A program made the translations under genes and the position numbers. Below the pieces are notes generated by a model. That model was not told the DNA's origin. It made no database searches and saw only the letters and a list, made by a program, of their open reading frames with translations. This document shows positions 8,310 through 16,678 of a stretch of 64,000 nucleotides of DNA, piece after piece. Position 1 is the stretch's first letter. Each line of letters starts with the position of its first letter. The DNA is from an uncultured Shimia sp. (GTDB lineage: Bacteria; Pseudomonadota; Alphaproteobacteria; Rhodobacterales; Rhodobacteraceae), in NCBI RefSeq assembly GCF_947498095.1, contig NZ_CANMJE010000014.1, positions 1 through 64,000 of the forward strand. The letters run 5' to 3'.

Positions 8310-9488
8310 ATGGCACTTTCAGAAAGCAAAATCCGCACCGCAAAACCCCGCGATAAACGCTATCGGATGACCGACGGTGGTGGGCTGGTGATGGACGTCA
8401 CACCAGCAGGCAAGAAGGTCTGGCGCTACCGCCTACAGGCGGACGGGAAGGACCGCACCGTCACCTTGGGCGAATATCCTGCTATGGGGCTGCTGGACGC
8501 CCGTCAGACCGCCTTGGACCTCAAGCGTGACGATGTGGACCCCAAGGTCGCTGTGGCACGTCAGCAGGCCGCACAGGCTACGACGTTCCGCGATCTGGCC
8601 GAAGCCTACATGGAACGCGAGAAACCACATTGGGCCGATGGTCATCACCTGAGATTTAGAAACCGAATGGTCAACGATGTCTTTCCGGTCCTCGGTGACA
8701 TGGCACCGCGCGACATCCAGCCCGTCGATGTGATCCGCGCCGTTACCGGTATTCAAGACCGTGGGGCCACAGACACGGCTGTCAGGGTGGTCGGCATGAT
8801 AGGGCAGGTGATGCGCTACTGCGTGGCCCGAGGACAGGCGGACAGGGACGTCACAGCCGATCTAAAGGGTGGTCTGGACCGTCCACCCCCTGTGAAGCAC
8901 ATGGCCGCTGTGATCGACCGTGACGACCTCGGGCGCATGCTTGTCGACATTTGGGACTGGGCAGGGAATTCCTACGGCAAGCCACTCCTGCAATTGGCCG
9001 CGTATCTGTTCCAACGCCCCGGCGAGATACAGGCGATGCGTTGGGCCGACATCGATCTGGACAAAGCGCTCTGGACCTACACCGTCAGCAAGGTCGGCGT
9101 GGAGCATGCCGTGCCATTGCCAGCGCAGGCGGTCGAGATATTGCGGGAACTGCACAAACAGACCGGACGGTTTGAGTTCGTGTTCTACAGCCACAGCGCC
9201 AAAAGCGGACACGTCAGTCCACAGATCGCGGTCAAGCTATTGGACAAGATCGGTTGGCGGGATCGTCAAACGGTTCACGGGTTTCGCGCTATCGCCCGCA
9301 CGGTCATAGCCGAAGACTTAGGGGCCGAGCCGCGACTGATCGAACAGCAGTTGTCACACAGCGTTCCAGAGGTTCACGGCAAAGCCTACAACCGCACCAG
9401 ATTCATCAACGAACGGCGCAAAATGGTGCAGGAATATGCCGATCACCTGGACAAAATTCGCGCTAAAAATACGGGTGTATGCGCGTAG
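8310..9488 (+). CDS. int: Tyrosine-type site-specific integrase (P4/CP4-57 family)
   Basis: 392 residues from ATG 8310. The track-like longer frame from about 8244 would read through the arm repeats and adds residues unlike the family, whose proteins begin MALsesKIrtAKP. Order: DUF4102-type arm-binding domain (1-90), SAM-like core-binding domain (about 95-180), catalytic domain with Arg in LFQRPGEIQAMRW, HGFRAIARTV (HxxR), LSHSVPEVHGKAYNRT (His and nucleophile Tyr). All catalytic residues are present. It should recombine the 20-bp core with the tRNA 3' end. It is homologous to the dead integrase at 3719-4653 and both sit next to a core. Confidence 0.95.
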   Translation: MALSESKIRTAKPRDKRYRMTDGGGLVMDVTPAGKKVWRYRLQADGKDRTVTLGEYPAMGLLDARQTALDLKRDDVDPKVAVARQQAAQATTFRDLAEAYMEREKPHWADGHHLRFRNRMVNDVFPVLGDMAPRDIQPVDVIRAVTGIQDRGATDTAVRVVGMIGQVMRYCVARGQADRDVTADLKGGLDRPPPVKHMAAVIDRDDLGRMLVDIWDWAGNSYGKPLLQLAAYLFQRPGEIQAMRWADIDLDKALWTYTVSKVGVEHAVPLPAQAVEILRELHKQTGRFEFVFYSHSAKSGHVSPQIAVKLLDKIGWRDRQTVHGFRAIARTVIAEDLGAEPRLIEQQLSHSVPEVHGKAYNRTRFINERRKMVQEYADHLDKIRAKNTGVCA

Positions 9489-9628
9489 TTTTTTGGCATG
9501 TCATTGTTCGCACTGGTTTATTGGATATAAGAATTTCTATATATAAAACTAAGCAATAACAAGGGGTTGTGGAATCTTCCTCAAGTGAATTAGTGTTTCT
9601 CCAGATGTCACTATCAATGGAGAAAGAC

Positions 9629-9850
9629 ATGCAAAAAGCCGTACCAATGTTGCGTATGCCGCGCGTTCTGGAACTCACTGGCCTTAGTCGGCCTGTCCTT
9701 TACCGTCTTGTTAAAAAGGGCAAGTTCCCAAAGCCCAAACAGGTTAGCCCGAATGTCATCGCGTGGCCTGAATCTGTGATTGCCGAATGGCAGGCAAACC
9801 TGCCCGAAAGCACCATTAAATCCTGCAATCCGAAGGTGGGTGCGGTATGA
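9629..9850 (+). CDS. AlpA-family DNA-binding regulator / excisionase-like
   Basis: About 73 residues from ATG 9629, with GGAG six bases upstream. An MerR-like winged helix of AlpA type is visible: MLRMPRVLELTGLSRPVLYRLVKKGKFPKP followed by VIAWPESVIAEW. In P4-like elements AlpA proteins activate integrase expression or assist excision, and I infer the same here from its place right after int. The stop overlaps the start of the DUF3102-like gene (ATGA), so the two are translationally coupled. Confidence 0.85.
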   Translation: MQKAVPMLRMPRVLELTGLSRPVLYRLVKKGKFPKPKQVSPNVIAWPESVIAEWQANLPESTIKSCNPKVGAV

Positions 9851-10734
9851 CCCGTCTCGCTACGGTATCCCACGTGACGGACCGGGCTATCATTGAGGCG
9901 GCACAGGCGTTTGTGCGTGAAGCCGAGTCCGTGGTGGTCCGTGGCGTCAAGCTGGGTCACATGCTGAACGAACGTAAACGGGACACCCCGCACGGTCAGT
10001 GGACCCCGTGGGTGGAAGAAAACCTGCCGTTCGGTATCAGCTTTGCACAGAAGTTGATGAAGCTGGCCGACAACGAACAGGTCATTACATCAAATGCCGC
10101 ATCGGTTCCGCTTTTGACCATCAACGATGCGCTGGCGGTTGCGCGCGGTAAACCCGCACCGAAGCCACAACCACAGCCGCAGCCGAAGCCCGCACCAGCA
10201 CAGCCACAGGCCACGCTTGGGGACTTGGAAGCCACGTTGTCAGCATCGGCCAAGGTGCGGCTGGACAAGACCGTCGAGGCGCACAAGGCCGCGCTGGATG
10301 AAGCCCATGACATGGTGTTGCGGACCGTTGAGAAAAAACACAAAGCCGAAATCGACCGACTGGCATGGGAACGCCTTGATGCCATATTGCCCGGTTTCGA
10401 AGAACGGGTGAAGAAAGCGGAACGGTGGATGCGCAAGGATAAGCCGTTCACACAAGCCGAATTCAAATTGCTGACGATGGCAACACACCCCGACAAGTTT
10501 GGTGATAAGAAGCAAGCTGCCGCATCGGACCTTCACAAGAGGTTGCGGGACATGGGTGATGCGCTGGTAACCAAGCCAAGATCATTGCCTGATCGAATGC
10601 CGTCGCTGGATGAAATCCGTGCCAGTCACGCGTCACGGATCGAACAGAAAATGACCAAGCGTGAACGTCACGCACGGGGCTTGGCGTTCGACATGCTGCG
10701 TCGGCTGTATCCCGATTTTTACGGTGACACCTGA
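9847..10734 (+). CDS. DUF3102-like protein with Pro/Gln linker and J-domain-like HPD segment
   Basis: 295 residues in three parts. Residues 1-100 resemble DUF3102 (VVRGVKLGHMLNERKRDTPHGQWTPWVEENLPFGISFAQKLMKLAD), a domain common near plasmid and phage replication genes. Residues about 103-125 are a low-complexity KPxPQPQPQPKPAPAQPQ linker. The C-terminal half is helical and contains FKLLTMATHPDKFGDKKQAAASDLHKRL, which has the HPD tripeptide and flanking helices of a DnaJ J domain. The gene sits between alpA and the RepA-like ATPase, so I infer a role in replication control or helicase loading. Function is not demonstrated for the family. Confidence 0.6.
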   Translation: MTRLATVSHVTDRAIIEAAQAFVREAESVVVRGVKLGHMLNERKRDTPHGQWTPWVEENLPFGISFAQKLMKLADNEQVITSNAASVPLLTINDALAVARGKPAPKPQPQPQPKPAPAQPQATLGDLEATLSASAKVRLDKTVEAHKAALDEAHDMVLRTVEKKHKAEIDRLAWERLDAILPGFEERVKKAERWMRKDKPFTQAEFKLLTMATHPDKFGDKKQAAASDLHKRLRDMGDALVTKPRSLPDRMPSLDEIRASHASRIEQKMTKRERHARGLAFDMLRRLYPDFYGDT

Positions 10735-10790
10735 ACGACCCTGACACACTTGAATAACTGATCCTTGCCGAGTGTGTCGGCCAAAAGAAA

Positions 10791-10819
10791 ACCCGTCGCG
10801 CTGCGAGGGCGCGACGGGT
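10791..10819 (-). terminator. Strong hairpin with T-run on the minus strand
   Basis: A perfect 10-bp stem ACCCGTCGCG/CGCGACGGGT with a 9-nt loop. The minus strand reads into TTTTCTTTT, so it is terminator-like in that direction. On the plus strand there is no T-run, so it may instead attenuate or protect mRNA between the DUF3102-like gene and repA. No minus-strand gene lies nearby to need it. Confidence 0.45.
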
Positions 10820-10856
10820 CCAACAACAACCCGCGATCTGCAAGGAACAGGCCGTC

Positions 10857-12050
10857 ATGAATGACATAGTACAATACCCACCGGGAGTGGTACAGCAACC
10901 GACTCTGTCTTACGAAGAAACCATTGCCCGCGAACGGGCGATTTTCGCAAGCATGAAGGCTGAAGCACAAGTTCGGCAATTGACCACCGCAACAGACTTG
11001 CCCCGAAACTGGCCGCACATTGGAACTTGGGAAGATCGGGTCAGGGATCACGAAGGTGATGTCGAATACCTGGTGCCTGACCTGATACCGCGTGGCCTGA
11101 TCACAACGCTGTTCGGGCGCGACGGGATCGGTAAGTCGTTTCTGATGATGTACGTGAGCATGTGTCTTGCCGTAGGCAGATGCCCTCTGACCAACGACTC
11201 AGGGGGCACACCACTGCGCGTGTGGTTCTTGTCCACCGAAGACCCCGAACGCGCCATTGTGAGCCGTTTCAAGGCGATCAGTGAATCCCTATGCCTCGAC
11301 CCATACGAGGAATCCCAACTGTCTCAGAACTTCGTCATGCCGCAGATGAAGGGCATAGACACCTGTTTGCAGATCACCGGGAAAGGTGGCCAACCAACTG
11401 CGTCACAATATGCGCGGATGTTGGAACGTGCGCTTGACCAAGGCGCACCCGATCTTCTGGCAATGGACCCGATCAGCGATCTGTTCAGGGGCAACCAGAA
11501 CGCGGCAAACGATGTCGCCCCGTTCCTCTGGTACTGTGAGACGCTGGCCGACCGGTACAACATGGCACTTGCCCTGATCGGTCACCCTGCCAAGGACGAA
11601 GAATCGCGGTACGCTGGGCACTCGCTGTGGTCCAGCAAGTCCCGTAGTCGGCTGTTCCTGTTCTGCGAGAAAAACGTCACGTGGTTGGAACAGGACAAGC
11701 GCACCAACGGCCCGAAGGCGAAACCGATCAGATTGAAGTGGAACGATGGTGTTCTTGCCCCGGTGTCCGAACTGGAACAAGGCGACACGGACCGTGCGAT
11801 CCGTCAGGCCATTGAGGAAGGATTGCCCCACTGGGCCGCTCGTGGCGAAGTGGTCTCTGTGGCCAACACCGCGCCGAACAAGATGCACAAGATGTTACCC
11901 GACTATGATGAAGCCGATGTGCGCCGTATAACGGGCCAACTATGTGCCGACGGCACGTTACGGACCGTTGAGTTTGATGGCACCGATAATGTTCCAGACA
12001 TACGTAACAAGCGTAACGTAGCCAAGAAAGGTGTGTGGTGGAACAAGTGA
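10857..12050 (+). CDS. RepA-like hexameric AAA ATPase (AAA_25), replication helicase type
   Basis: 397 residues. Walker A is GRDGIGKSFLMMY (about residue 90), Walker B is DLLAMDPISDLF, and LALIGHPAKD is the sensor-like strand. The overall shape is that of the RecA-fold family that includes RSF1010 RepA and many satellite and integrative-element helicases. The C-terminal 110 residues (after about 285) look like a winged-helix region. It should unwind DNA at the element origin, for which the repeat cluster at 12301-12430 is a candidate. No primase gene is recognisable, so priming would rely on the host or an unknown partner. Confidence 0.8.
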   Translation: MNDIVQYPPGVVQQPTLSYEETIARERAIFASMKAEAQVRQLTTATDLPRNWPHIGTWEDRVRDHEGDVEYLVPDLIPRGLITTLFGRDGIGKSFLMMYVSMCLAVGRCPLTNDSGGTPLRVWFLSTEDPERAIVSRFKAISESLCLDPYEESQLSQNFVMPQMKGIDTCLQITGKGGQPTASQYARMLERALDQGAPDLLAMDPISDLFRGNQNAANDVAPFLWYCETLADRYNMALALIGHPAKDEESRYAGHSLWSSKSRSRLFLFCEKNVTWLEQDKRTNGPKAKPIRLKWNDGVLAPVSELEQGDTDRAIRQAIEEGLPHWAARGEVVSVANTAPNKMHKMLPDYDEADVRRITGQLCADGTLRTVEFDGTDNVPDIRNKRNVAKKGVWWNK

Positions 12051-12144
12051 AGAACTACTGCTGAACAACTGCTGAACTACTTCCCAGTGGTTCTTTGCAC
12101 CTTACAAAGACGGTTCGTTGGCTGGTGTCCTTGCGCTCCGCTGA

Positions 12145-12172
12145 ACTACTACCCCCTGTAAGGGGGAGTAGT
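12145..12172. other. GC-rich hairpin in the 12.05-12.63 kb gene gap
   Basis: ACTACT-A-CCCCCT pairs with AGGGGG-AGTAGT (12 pairs, one bulged A, 3-nt loop). It lies 95 bases after the ATPase gene and before the iteron-like repeats. Several copies of CTGAACTACT-like words surround it. No T-run follows, so an origin structure is as likely as a terminator. Confidence 0.5.
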
Positions 12173-12300
12173 AGCAGCAGCGTCACCGGACAACCAACAC
12201 GACATTGTTAACGCAGTAGCGTTGGTGTGATGAACCACTATCCACCCGCAAGTATGTCACGCACCGCACGCATATAACCGTCACACCATATGCCCACCAC

Positions 12301-12430
12301 GCAACGACAGCGTCCCATCACGCAACGACAGCCCAACCACCAACGACAAGCAACGACACGACCTGCCACACCACCAGCATCATCACATCCGCAACGGCAC
12401 GACCTGCACCGTCATCGTCACGCAACGGCC
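12301..12430 (+). repeat. Iteron-like repeat cluster, candidate replication origin
   Basis: Six copies of (g)caacg(a/g)c(a/c) occur at 12301, 12322, 12340, 12350, 12391 and 12422. The gaps of 21, 18, 10, 41 and 31 bp are close to whole helical turns, so most copies face the same side of the helix. The cluster lies downstream of the RepA-like ATPase gene in a gap with no supported gene. These properties fit initiator-binding iterons. A 96-codon frame over it is Thr/Gln/Arg/His-rich purely because of the repeats. Confidence 0.6.
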
Positions 12431-12626
12431 TATAACGGGTCGGCTATATCCATCAGGGGCGGGGTGTTCCGTAACTTCGACTTGGGGGTCACCACCGCAC
12501 AGGGGAGAGAGATTCTAGAACTAATCCGAAAAATGACCCCCCTGTACCAACCTTCCAGTTACTGGAATCTTGCGCTATAATAGGCCGTCCGCGCGCCCCG
12601 ACGGGTGTCCTTGTTTGTGGGGAATC

Positions 12627-12845
12627 ATGATCGAAGACCGTGAATTTATGCGTCGAATCCGCCTAGAAGCGATGATCCGTCACGCTCGACGGTGTATTGC
12701 CAGAACCGCTGGCAGACCGACCACGTATGAGACGGATGGCGTCGAGCATTTCATCACCTGCGCTGGTGTTCACATCCACGTCGCCCCGGACAGCAAATCC
12801 AGCAAGCAAATCCTGCAACAGTGGTGCAATGAGGCGAACATATGA
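12627..12845 (+). CDS. Small hypothetical protein
   Basis: 72 residues from ATG 12627, preceded by GTGGGGA. It is basic at the N-terminus (FMRRIRLEAMIRHARRCIARTAGRP) with a predicted beta-rich C-terminal half. I do not recognise the family. The stop overlaps the start of the next gene (ATGA), which supports it as a real first gene of a coupled pair after the candidate origin. Confidence 0.55.
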   Translation: MIEDREFMRRIRLEAMIRHARRCIARTAGRPTTYETDGVEHFITCAGVHIHVAPDSKSSKQILQQWCNEANI

Positions 12846-13102
12846 GATTGAACCCCGCGCTTTTGGCTGACGCCGCTGACTGCAATCGACACCTGCGGTG
12901 GATTGAAGGTGAGACGATCCCCAAAGTGGCACGTGCTGGCCCTCGTATGGGTGAAGGTATCCAGCGCAGGGCCAAAACGTGCTGTGCGTCCTGCGACAAA
13001 CTCATGGCTCCGGGGTTTAAGAAATACCGAGGTGATCCGTGGTGCGGTCGACAATCTTGCGCGGTTCGTTTGGACCGTTGGTGGAATAAAAGTACGACAT
13101 AA
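12842..13102 (+). CDS. Small protein with zinc-binding-type cysteine pairs
   Basis: 86 residues. CCASC and, about 25 residues on, WCGRQSC form a CxxC...CxxxxC arrangement like a compact zinc ribbon. The family is not recognised. It is coupled to the preceding gene by a 4-bp overlap. In satellites, small zinc proteins in this position are often regulators or DNA-binding factors, but that is only inference. Confidence 0.55.
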   Translation: MRLNPALLADAADCNRHLRWIEGETIPKVARAGPRMGEGIQRRAKTCCASCDKLMAPGFKKYRGDPWCGRQSCAVRLDRWWNKSTT

Positions 13103-13195
13103 ACCACTGATTTATTTCGTTTTTGTCGTACCTAAAATCTATACAGACGCAAAATCCATGAGCATACTTGTCGACAACCAAGGATGGATCGACGT

Positions 13196-13729
13196 ATGCC
13201 CAGCATCAAAACAGCCCCCACAGCATCCCGAAAACTGATTAAGTCGCTGGCCTTTCGCCGCCGCGAACTATTCCTGACGGCCAAACAGGCTCGTGATGGT
13301 GTAGCAGGCGCGGACCGTGAGACGGACACCCAGATCGCGCGTATCCGCAAACACGTCCATCGAGCCACCGAGGCCACCGAGGCCGCACAAGCTGCCGCTG
13401 ATGACTTCAACACCGCATCCCTCATTCTGAAATCTGGTACCGACTGTGGACCCCTTTCCAGTCCGGTATCCAGACTCGCAGCGCTTTCTGTCCGGTTGGG
13501 AGGGAGTTCGGCCCTGACCGATCTGGTGGAAAGCGCTGCACACCAAGCCCGAGATGCCGCAACCCTGTCGCAAGATCGCCTCGACAATTTTAGCGACGAC
13601 ATCGCGGCATCACTGGCCGCTTGTGATCTGGTCGAGGCGCAACGTGACGGTGATGACGCCCGCGTCCGCCGCACTCGACGCAAATACCAATTCCACAAAG
13701 ACGCACACTCCGAGAGGACCGCCCGATGA
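13196..13729 (+). CDS. Hypothetical helical protein upstream of capsid genes
   Basis: 177 residues from ATG 13196 (GGATGG nine bases upstream); ATG 13184 would add four. The protein is Ala/Asp/Arg-rich and predicted almost wholly helical, with coiled-coil-like stretches (RATEATEAAQAAADDF, QDRLDNFSDDIAASLAAC). No motif is recognised. It overlaps the next gene by ATGA and begins the run that leads into the major capsid gene. A scaffold, small-terminase-like or head-size role is possible but cannot be argued from sequence. Confidence 0.6.
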   Translation: MPSIKTAPTASRKLIKSLAFRRRELFLTAKQARDGVAGADRETDTQIARIRKHVHRATEATEAAQAAADDFNTASLILKSGTDCGPLSSPVSRLAALSVRLGGSSALTDLVESAAHQARDAATLSQDRLDNFSDDIAASLAACDLVEAQRDGDDARVRRTRRKYQFHKDAHSERTAR

Positions 13730-14163
13730 CCAACCCCTTTAAAGACACGGGAACCAATCCATACGATTTACCTGGTGGCCCCTCTGCGACCCGATCTGCC
13801 AACTCTGACGGCATGATCGGCATCGGTGGGGGTGTTGGTATCAAGGGTGACCAGATCGTCACGATGGATGCTGCCGCTGGCACCGTGAACCCCGCTGGCC
13901 AAGCCCTTTTGCGCTTCATTCTCGGTCGTGTGGACCAGCGCGAAGCGGCAATGGCCGAAGTGATCGGCAAGCTGATCGCCAAACACATCCAGCCTTATGA
14001 ACGCCGGATCGATGAACTGGAAAAAGCCCTCGACCAAGCCCGGTCCGATGTGTCCGACGCGATCCGCACCAGCGTGGTCGGATACTTGGATGACGCCCCG
14101 ACGCTGGATGAACTCGACAAGATGGCCAAGCGCCACAAGAAAACGATGGAGCAAAACCAATGA
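13726..14163 (+). CDS. Hypothetical protein directly before the major capsid gene
   Basis: 145 residues, coupled at both ends by 4-bp overlaps. The N-terminal 60 residues are Gly/Pro/Asn-rich and probably disordered (MTNPFKDTGTNPYDLPGGP, GIGGGVGIKGDQ). The rest is helical with a heptad-like segment (YERRIDELEKALDQARSDV). The slot just before an HK97-type capsid gene normally holds a protease or scaffold. No protease motif is seen, so a scaffold-like role is the more plausible guess. Confidence 0.6.
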   Translation: MTNPFKDTGTNPYDLPGGPSATRSANSDGMIGIGGGVGIKGDQIVTMDAAAGTVNPAGQALLRFILGRVDQREAAMAEVIGKLIAKHIQPYERRIDELEKALDQARSDVSDAIRTSVVGYLDDAPTLDELDKMAKRHKKTMEQNQ

Positions 14164-15533
14164 CCCTTTTCCAAGGCAACACCACCGCCGACCGCAAGGC
14201 TCGCACAGCCCTCGAAAACGAGACCAAGGCCGCTGCTTTTGACGATGCTCTGGCAATGGCCAAAGACGCGCCGAAGACGGCCCGAGAACTGGCCGCAACC
14301 AAGGCTGAACTGGCCGCACTGCGCAAAACGGTTGATCGTCCCGTCCATGTGACTGTCCGACCGCCTGCCGAGCCTAAGAAGGCCGCGAAACAGGCCCAGC
14401 TATCATCCCTGCGTCTTCTGTCTGCGGCTGCTTATGGCGGCATGAAACAGCACGCCGATCAGGGCCATATCCACGCCCATGTCGAAAAGCTATTCGGGGA
14501 TCGCAACACGCACCAGCATGTGATCCGCGATGCGACATCCGTGGCGACCACAACGTCCGCTGGTTGGGGTGCAGAACTCACCAATTCCATGAGCGTGGGT
14601 TTCATCCGTGATCTGGCACAAACGTCCTGTGCTGCCCAACTGATCGCCCGTGCTGGTATCCAGCCGTTCAACGGTGCCAACTCGCTCACATGGGGCATGC
14701 GTGCTGACGACGCCAAAGGCGACATGAAACCCTCTTGGGTGGCTGAAGGCGCGACCATCCCTGTGATGCAATCTCGGTTTAGTTCCGTGACCCTTGCCCG
14801 TCACAAGCTGGGTGCGATTGCTACGGCATCGGACGAACTGATCCGTGTATCAAATCCGGCGATCCTGAACCTGATCGAAGAATTTGTCAGGGAAGATGCC
14901 AGCACCGGACTCGATGACAGCATGTTCAATCCGAACCTTGCGGAAATTGCTGCGGTTCGTCCGTCCAGCCTGACCTACAATGCCACCAACGACGCCAGTG
15001 ATGGCGGCTCGACCCTTGCCGACATCCTGAAGGACATAAAATGGCTGCGGTCGGAAATGTCTGCGGTCAACGCTGTCGACCCGGTAATCCTAATCCACAG
15101 CGACCGCTACATGGCGCTGCAAATGGTGACCAGCACCGACGGCAACAGCTTCCCGCTGCGTGACGAACTGGCCAGCACTGGTGGTTTGTTCGGTGTGCCG
15201 ATCATGCACAGCCCGTACATGAACGCACAGCACGCCATTGCGCTTGATGCTGCCCGTCTGGTCGTCGCAATGGATGGTGTCCACGTGGACACATCCAGCG
15301 CTGTGACGCTTGTGATGGCTGATGCGGATGGTGTTGCCCCGACAATGCTTGATGCGGGTGCTGTGAACGACAGTGGCGGATCGATCCACGTGTCCGATGC
15401 GGCTGGTACCACACCACCCCCACAGGTGCGCGGCATGTTCCAGACATCCTCGACCGCGATCCGGTTGGTCATCCCGATGACCTACAAGATGTTGAAACCG
15501 TCCGTCGCGTACCTAACGAACGTGCTTTGGTGA
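14160..15533 (+). CDS. Phage major capsid protein, HK97-fold type
   Basis: 457 residues. The first 100 are helical (ALENETKAAAF, ELAATKAELAALRKTVDRP) and look like the delta or scaffolding domain that HK97-type capsid proteins carry before cleavage. The body has family hallmarks: TTTSAGWGAELTN, PSWVAEGATIPVMQSRFSSVTLARHKLGAIATASDELIRVSNPAILNLIEEFVREDASTGLDDSMF (the spine-helix region), a P-domain with ILIHSDRYMALQMV, and LFGVPIMHSPYMN. It lies in an element without portal, terminase or protease. It may build a satellite-specific (perhaps smaller) head, as capsid-forming satellites do. That is inference. Confidence 0.9.
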   Translation: MTLFQGNTTADRKARTALENETKAAAFDDALAMAKDAPKTARELAATKAELAALRKTVDRPVHVTVRPPAEPKKAAKQAQLSSLRLLSAAAYGGMKQHADQGHIHAHVEKLFGDRNTHQHVIRDATSVATTTSAGWGAELTNSMSVGFIRDLAQTSCAAQLIARAGIQPFNGANSLTWGMRADDAKGDMKPSWVAEGATIPVMQSRFSSVTLARHKLGAIATASDELIRVSNPAILNLIEEFVREDASTGLDDSMFNPNLAEIAAVRPSSLTYNATNDASDGGSTLADILKDIKWLRSEMSAVNAVDPVILIHSDRYMALQMVTSTDGNSFPLRDELASTGGLFGVPIMHSPYMNAQHAIALDAARLVVAMDGVHVDTSSAVTLVMADADGVAPTMLDAGAVNDSGGSIHVSDAAGTTPPPQVRGMFQTSSTAIRLVIPMTYKMLKPSVAYLTNVLW

Positions 15534-15537
15534 TCTG

Positions 15538-15840
15538 ATGGGTATGCGTATCGTAAAAGCCAATCCTGATCCGCTGACCGCAAGCGTGGTGACGGTCAAC
15601 GCCTGTACTGCGGACGTCACGATCCGTGCGGGCGATCAGGTGCGTATCTCGGACACTGGCGACATCCGCACTGCAATTGGCCTCTATCTGATCGACAATG
15701 GTTTCACCGGAAACGAGACGATTCACATCCGCACTTTGCAGCGGTCCGAGTGGGCTTGTCAGTCGAACGAATACACCAACCTTGCGTCCGGTCTGACGAA
15801 GACCAAGGCGGCGAAACTCAGGAAGGCGTCCCGCCCATGA
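15538..15840 (+). CDS. Small protein downstream of the capsid gene (head-associated?)
   Basis: 100 residues starting 4 bases after the capsid stop (ATG 15538; ATG 15544 is an alternative). The first 75 residues are beta-rich (VVTVNACTADVTIRAGDQVRI), the tail is basic. I do not recognise a family. Immediate position after the major capsid gene suggests a head decoration or head-completion protein. The stop overlaps the next ATG. Confidence 0.6.
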   Translation: MGMRIVKANPDPLTASVVTVNACTADVTIRAGDQVRISDTGDIRTAIGLYLIDNGFTGNETIHIRTLQRSEWACQSNEYTNLASGLTKTKAAKLRKASRP

Positions 15841-16037
15841 GTGAGCGCATCCCGATCTACACGAAACAAGGCGTAGCCACCGGCCAGACGGTCGATCCGT
15901 CACGGTACGACATGCGGTCGATCCCTAGTCGCGGTCTGGTGGCGCTTGGACATCGTGTCGGTCGGGACGGTCTGCCCGAGTGGTCGCGGATATTTGTGAA
16001 ACAAGGAGACCTGCCCGATGACACCCCAACGGAATAA
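15837..16037 (+). CDS. Small protein, paralogue A of a tandem pair
   Basis: 66 residues. It aligns with the next gene product along nearly its whole length: GxxTGQTxDxxRxD, then GLVxxG about 10 residues on, an aromatic W, and a final DLP. The family is unknown. The start is coupled to the preceding gene (ATGA) and the next gene begins inside its last 20 bases. A duplicated small structural protein is the simplest reading. Confidence 0.65.
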   Translation: MSERIPIYTKQGVATGQTVDPSRYDMRSIPSRGLVALGHRVGRDGLPEWSRIFVKQGDLPDDTPTE

Positions 16038-16200
16038 ATACGGCACCCTGACGGGCCAGACGTTCGATGAAACCCGCTTTGATCTGCAAAAGACCGTGGT
16101 ACCTGGACTCGTCCAGATGGGCCGATCACAGGCCATGCACGGCAGGGCCGATGATGCCGACTGGTGGCCTGTCTATGCTCTGGCGACCGACTTGCCGTGA
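16018..16200 (+). CDS. Small protein, paralogue B of a tandem pair
   Basis: 60 residues. LTGQTFDETRFD, GLVQMG, DADWW and the C-terminal DLP repeat the pattern of the preceding protein. The start lies 20 bases inside the preceding gene in another frame. The duplication with retained pattern shows both are translated proteins under selection rather than chance frames. Confidence 0.65.
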   Translation: MTPQRNKYGTLTGQTFDETRFDLQKTVVPGLVQMGRSQAMHGRADDADWWPVYALATDLP

Positions 16201-16223
16201 CCCGCAAAAAGAGGACCAAAAAG

Positions 16224-16391
16224 ATGCCTTTGGACATGACCGGACAACCAGACCGACCGCAAGTCGACCGTGATGCGGTTGCGCTGGCCCTACAGCGAGA
16301 ACTGGGCCGACCCTTGGCGTGGTCCGAGTATGTCCGCATCTGGAACGTGACGACCGACAAGATGGGTCGGTCGGATTTTATCCGCGACTGA
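16224..16391 (+). CDS. Small hypothetical protein
   Basis: 55 residues from ATG 16224, which has AGAGGA upstream. A GTG at 16197 overlapping the preceding stop is a possible longer start that adds a basic TRKKRTKK tail. The core (DRDAVALALQRELGRPLAWSEYVRIWN) is helical. Unrecognised. The stop overlaps the next ATG as TGATG. Confidence 0.5.
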   Translation: MPLDMTGQPDRPQVDRDAVALALQRELGRPLAWSEYVRIWNVTTDKMGRSDFIRD

Positions 16392-16678
16392 TGACGATCC
16401 GTGATCAGATACTCGCCGCGCTTGATCCCTTTGTCGCGCTCGGTCTGCCGGTCAATGTAGGCGTGGTGGACCTGAGTGGGTCACGGGTGGAAGTGGTTGC
16501 CCAGATCGGCCCTCTGACGGTCCTGTCTGGTCGGATACCGGCGACGTCTCAGGCTGTGGATGACCTCTTGGCGCGGCAGGGATGGATGTTGGCGGCACTC
16601 TATCGCCTTCAAGGTGGGCCACGCTCACCAACCAGTCTGCAAACCAATGTCCCGCCATATCTGACCCCCGTCGCATAA
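16391..16678 (+). CDS. Small hypothetical protein, last of the capsid-region run
   Basis: 95 residues from ATG 16391, coupled to the previous stop. It is a compact alpha/beta-like sequence (IRDQILAALDPFVALGLPVNVGVVDL, VEVVAQIGPLTVLSG). No family is recognised. It ends the overlapping gene series that starts at 12627; about 260 bases follow before the next gene. Confidence 0.55.
   Translation: MTIRDQILAALDPFVALGLPVNVGVVDLSGSRVEVVAQIGPLTVLSGRIPATSQAVDDLLARQGWMLAALYRLQGGPRSPTSLQTNVPPYLTPVA

Noticed and set aside
12301-12430. Possible CRISPR array
   Set aside because: Units are only 8-9 bp with spacing of 10-41 bp and no constant spacer length; no cas genes nearby.
12290-12580. 96-codon frame rich in Thr, Gln, Arg and His
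   Set aside because: Its composition comes from the CAACGACA repeats; no ribosome site, no family, and the repeats explain it better as a non-coding origin-like region.
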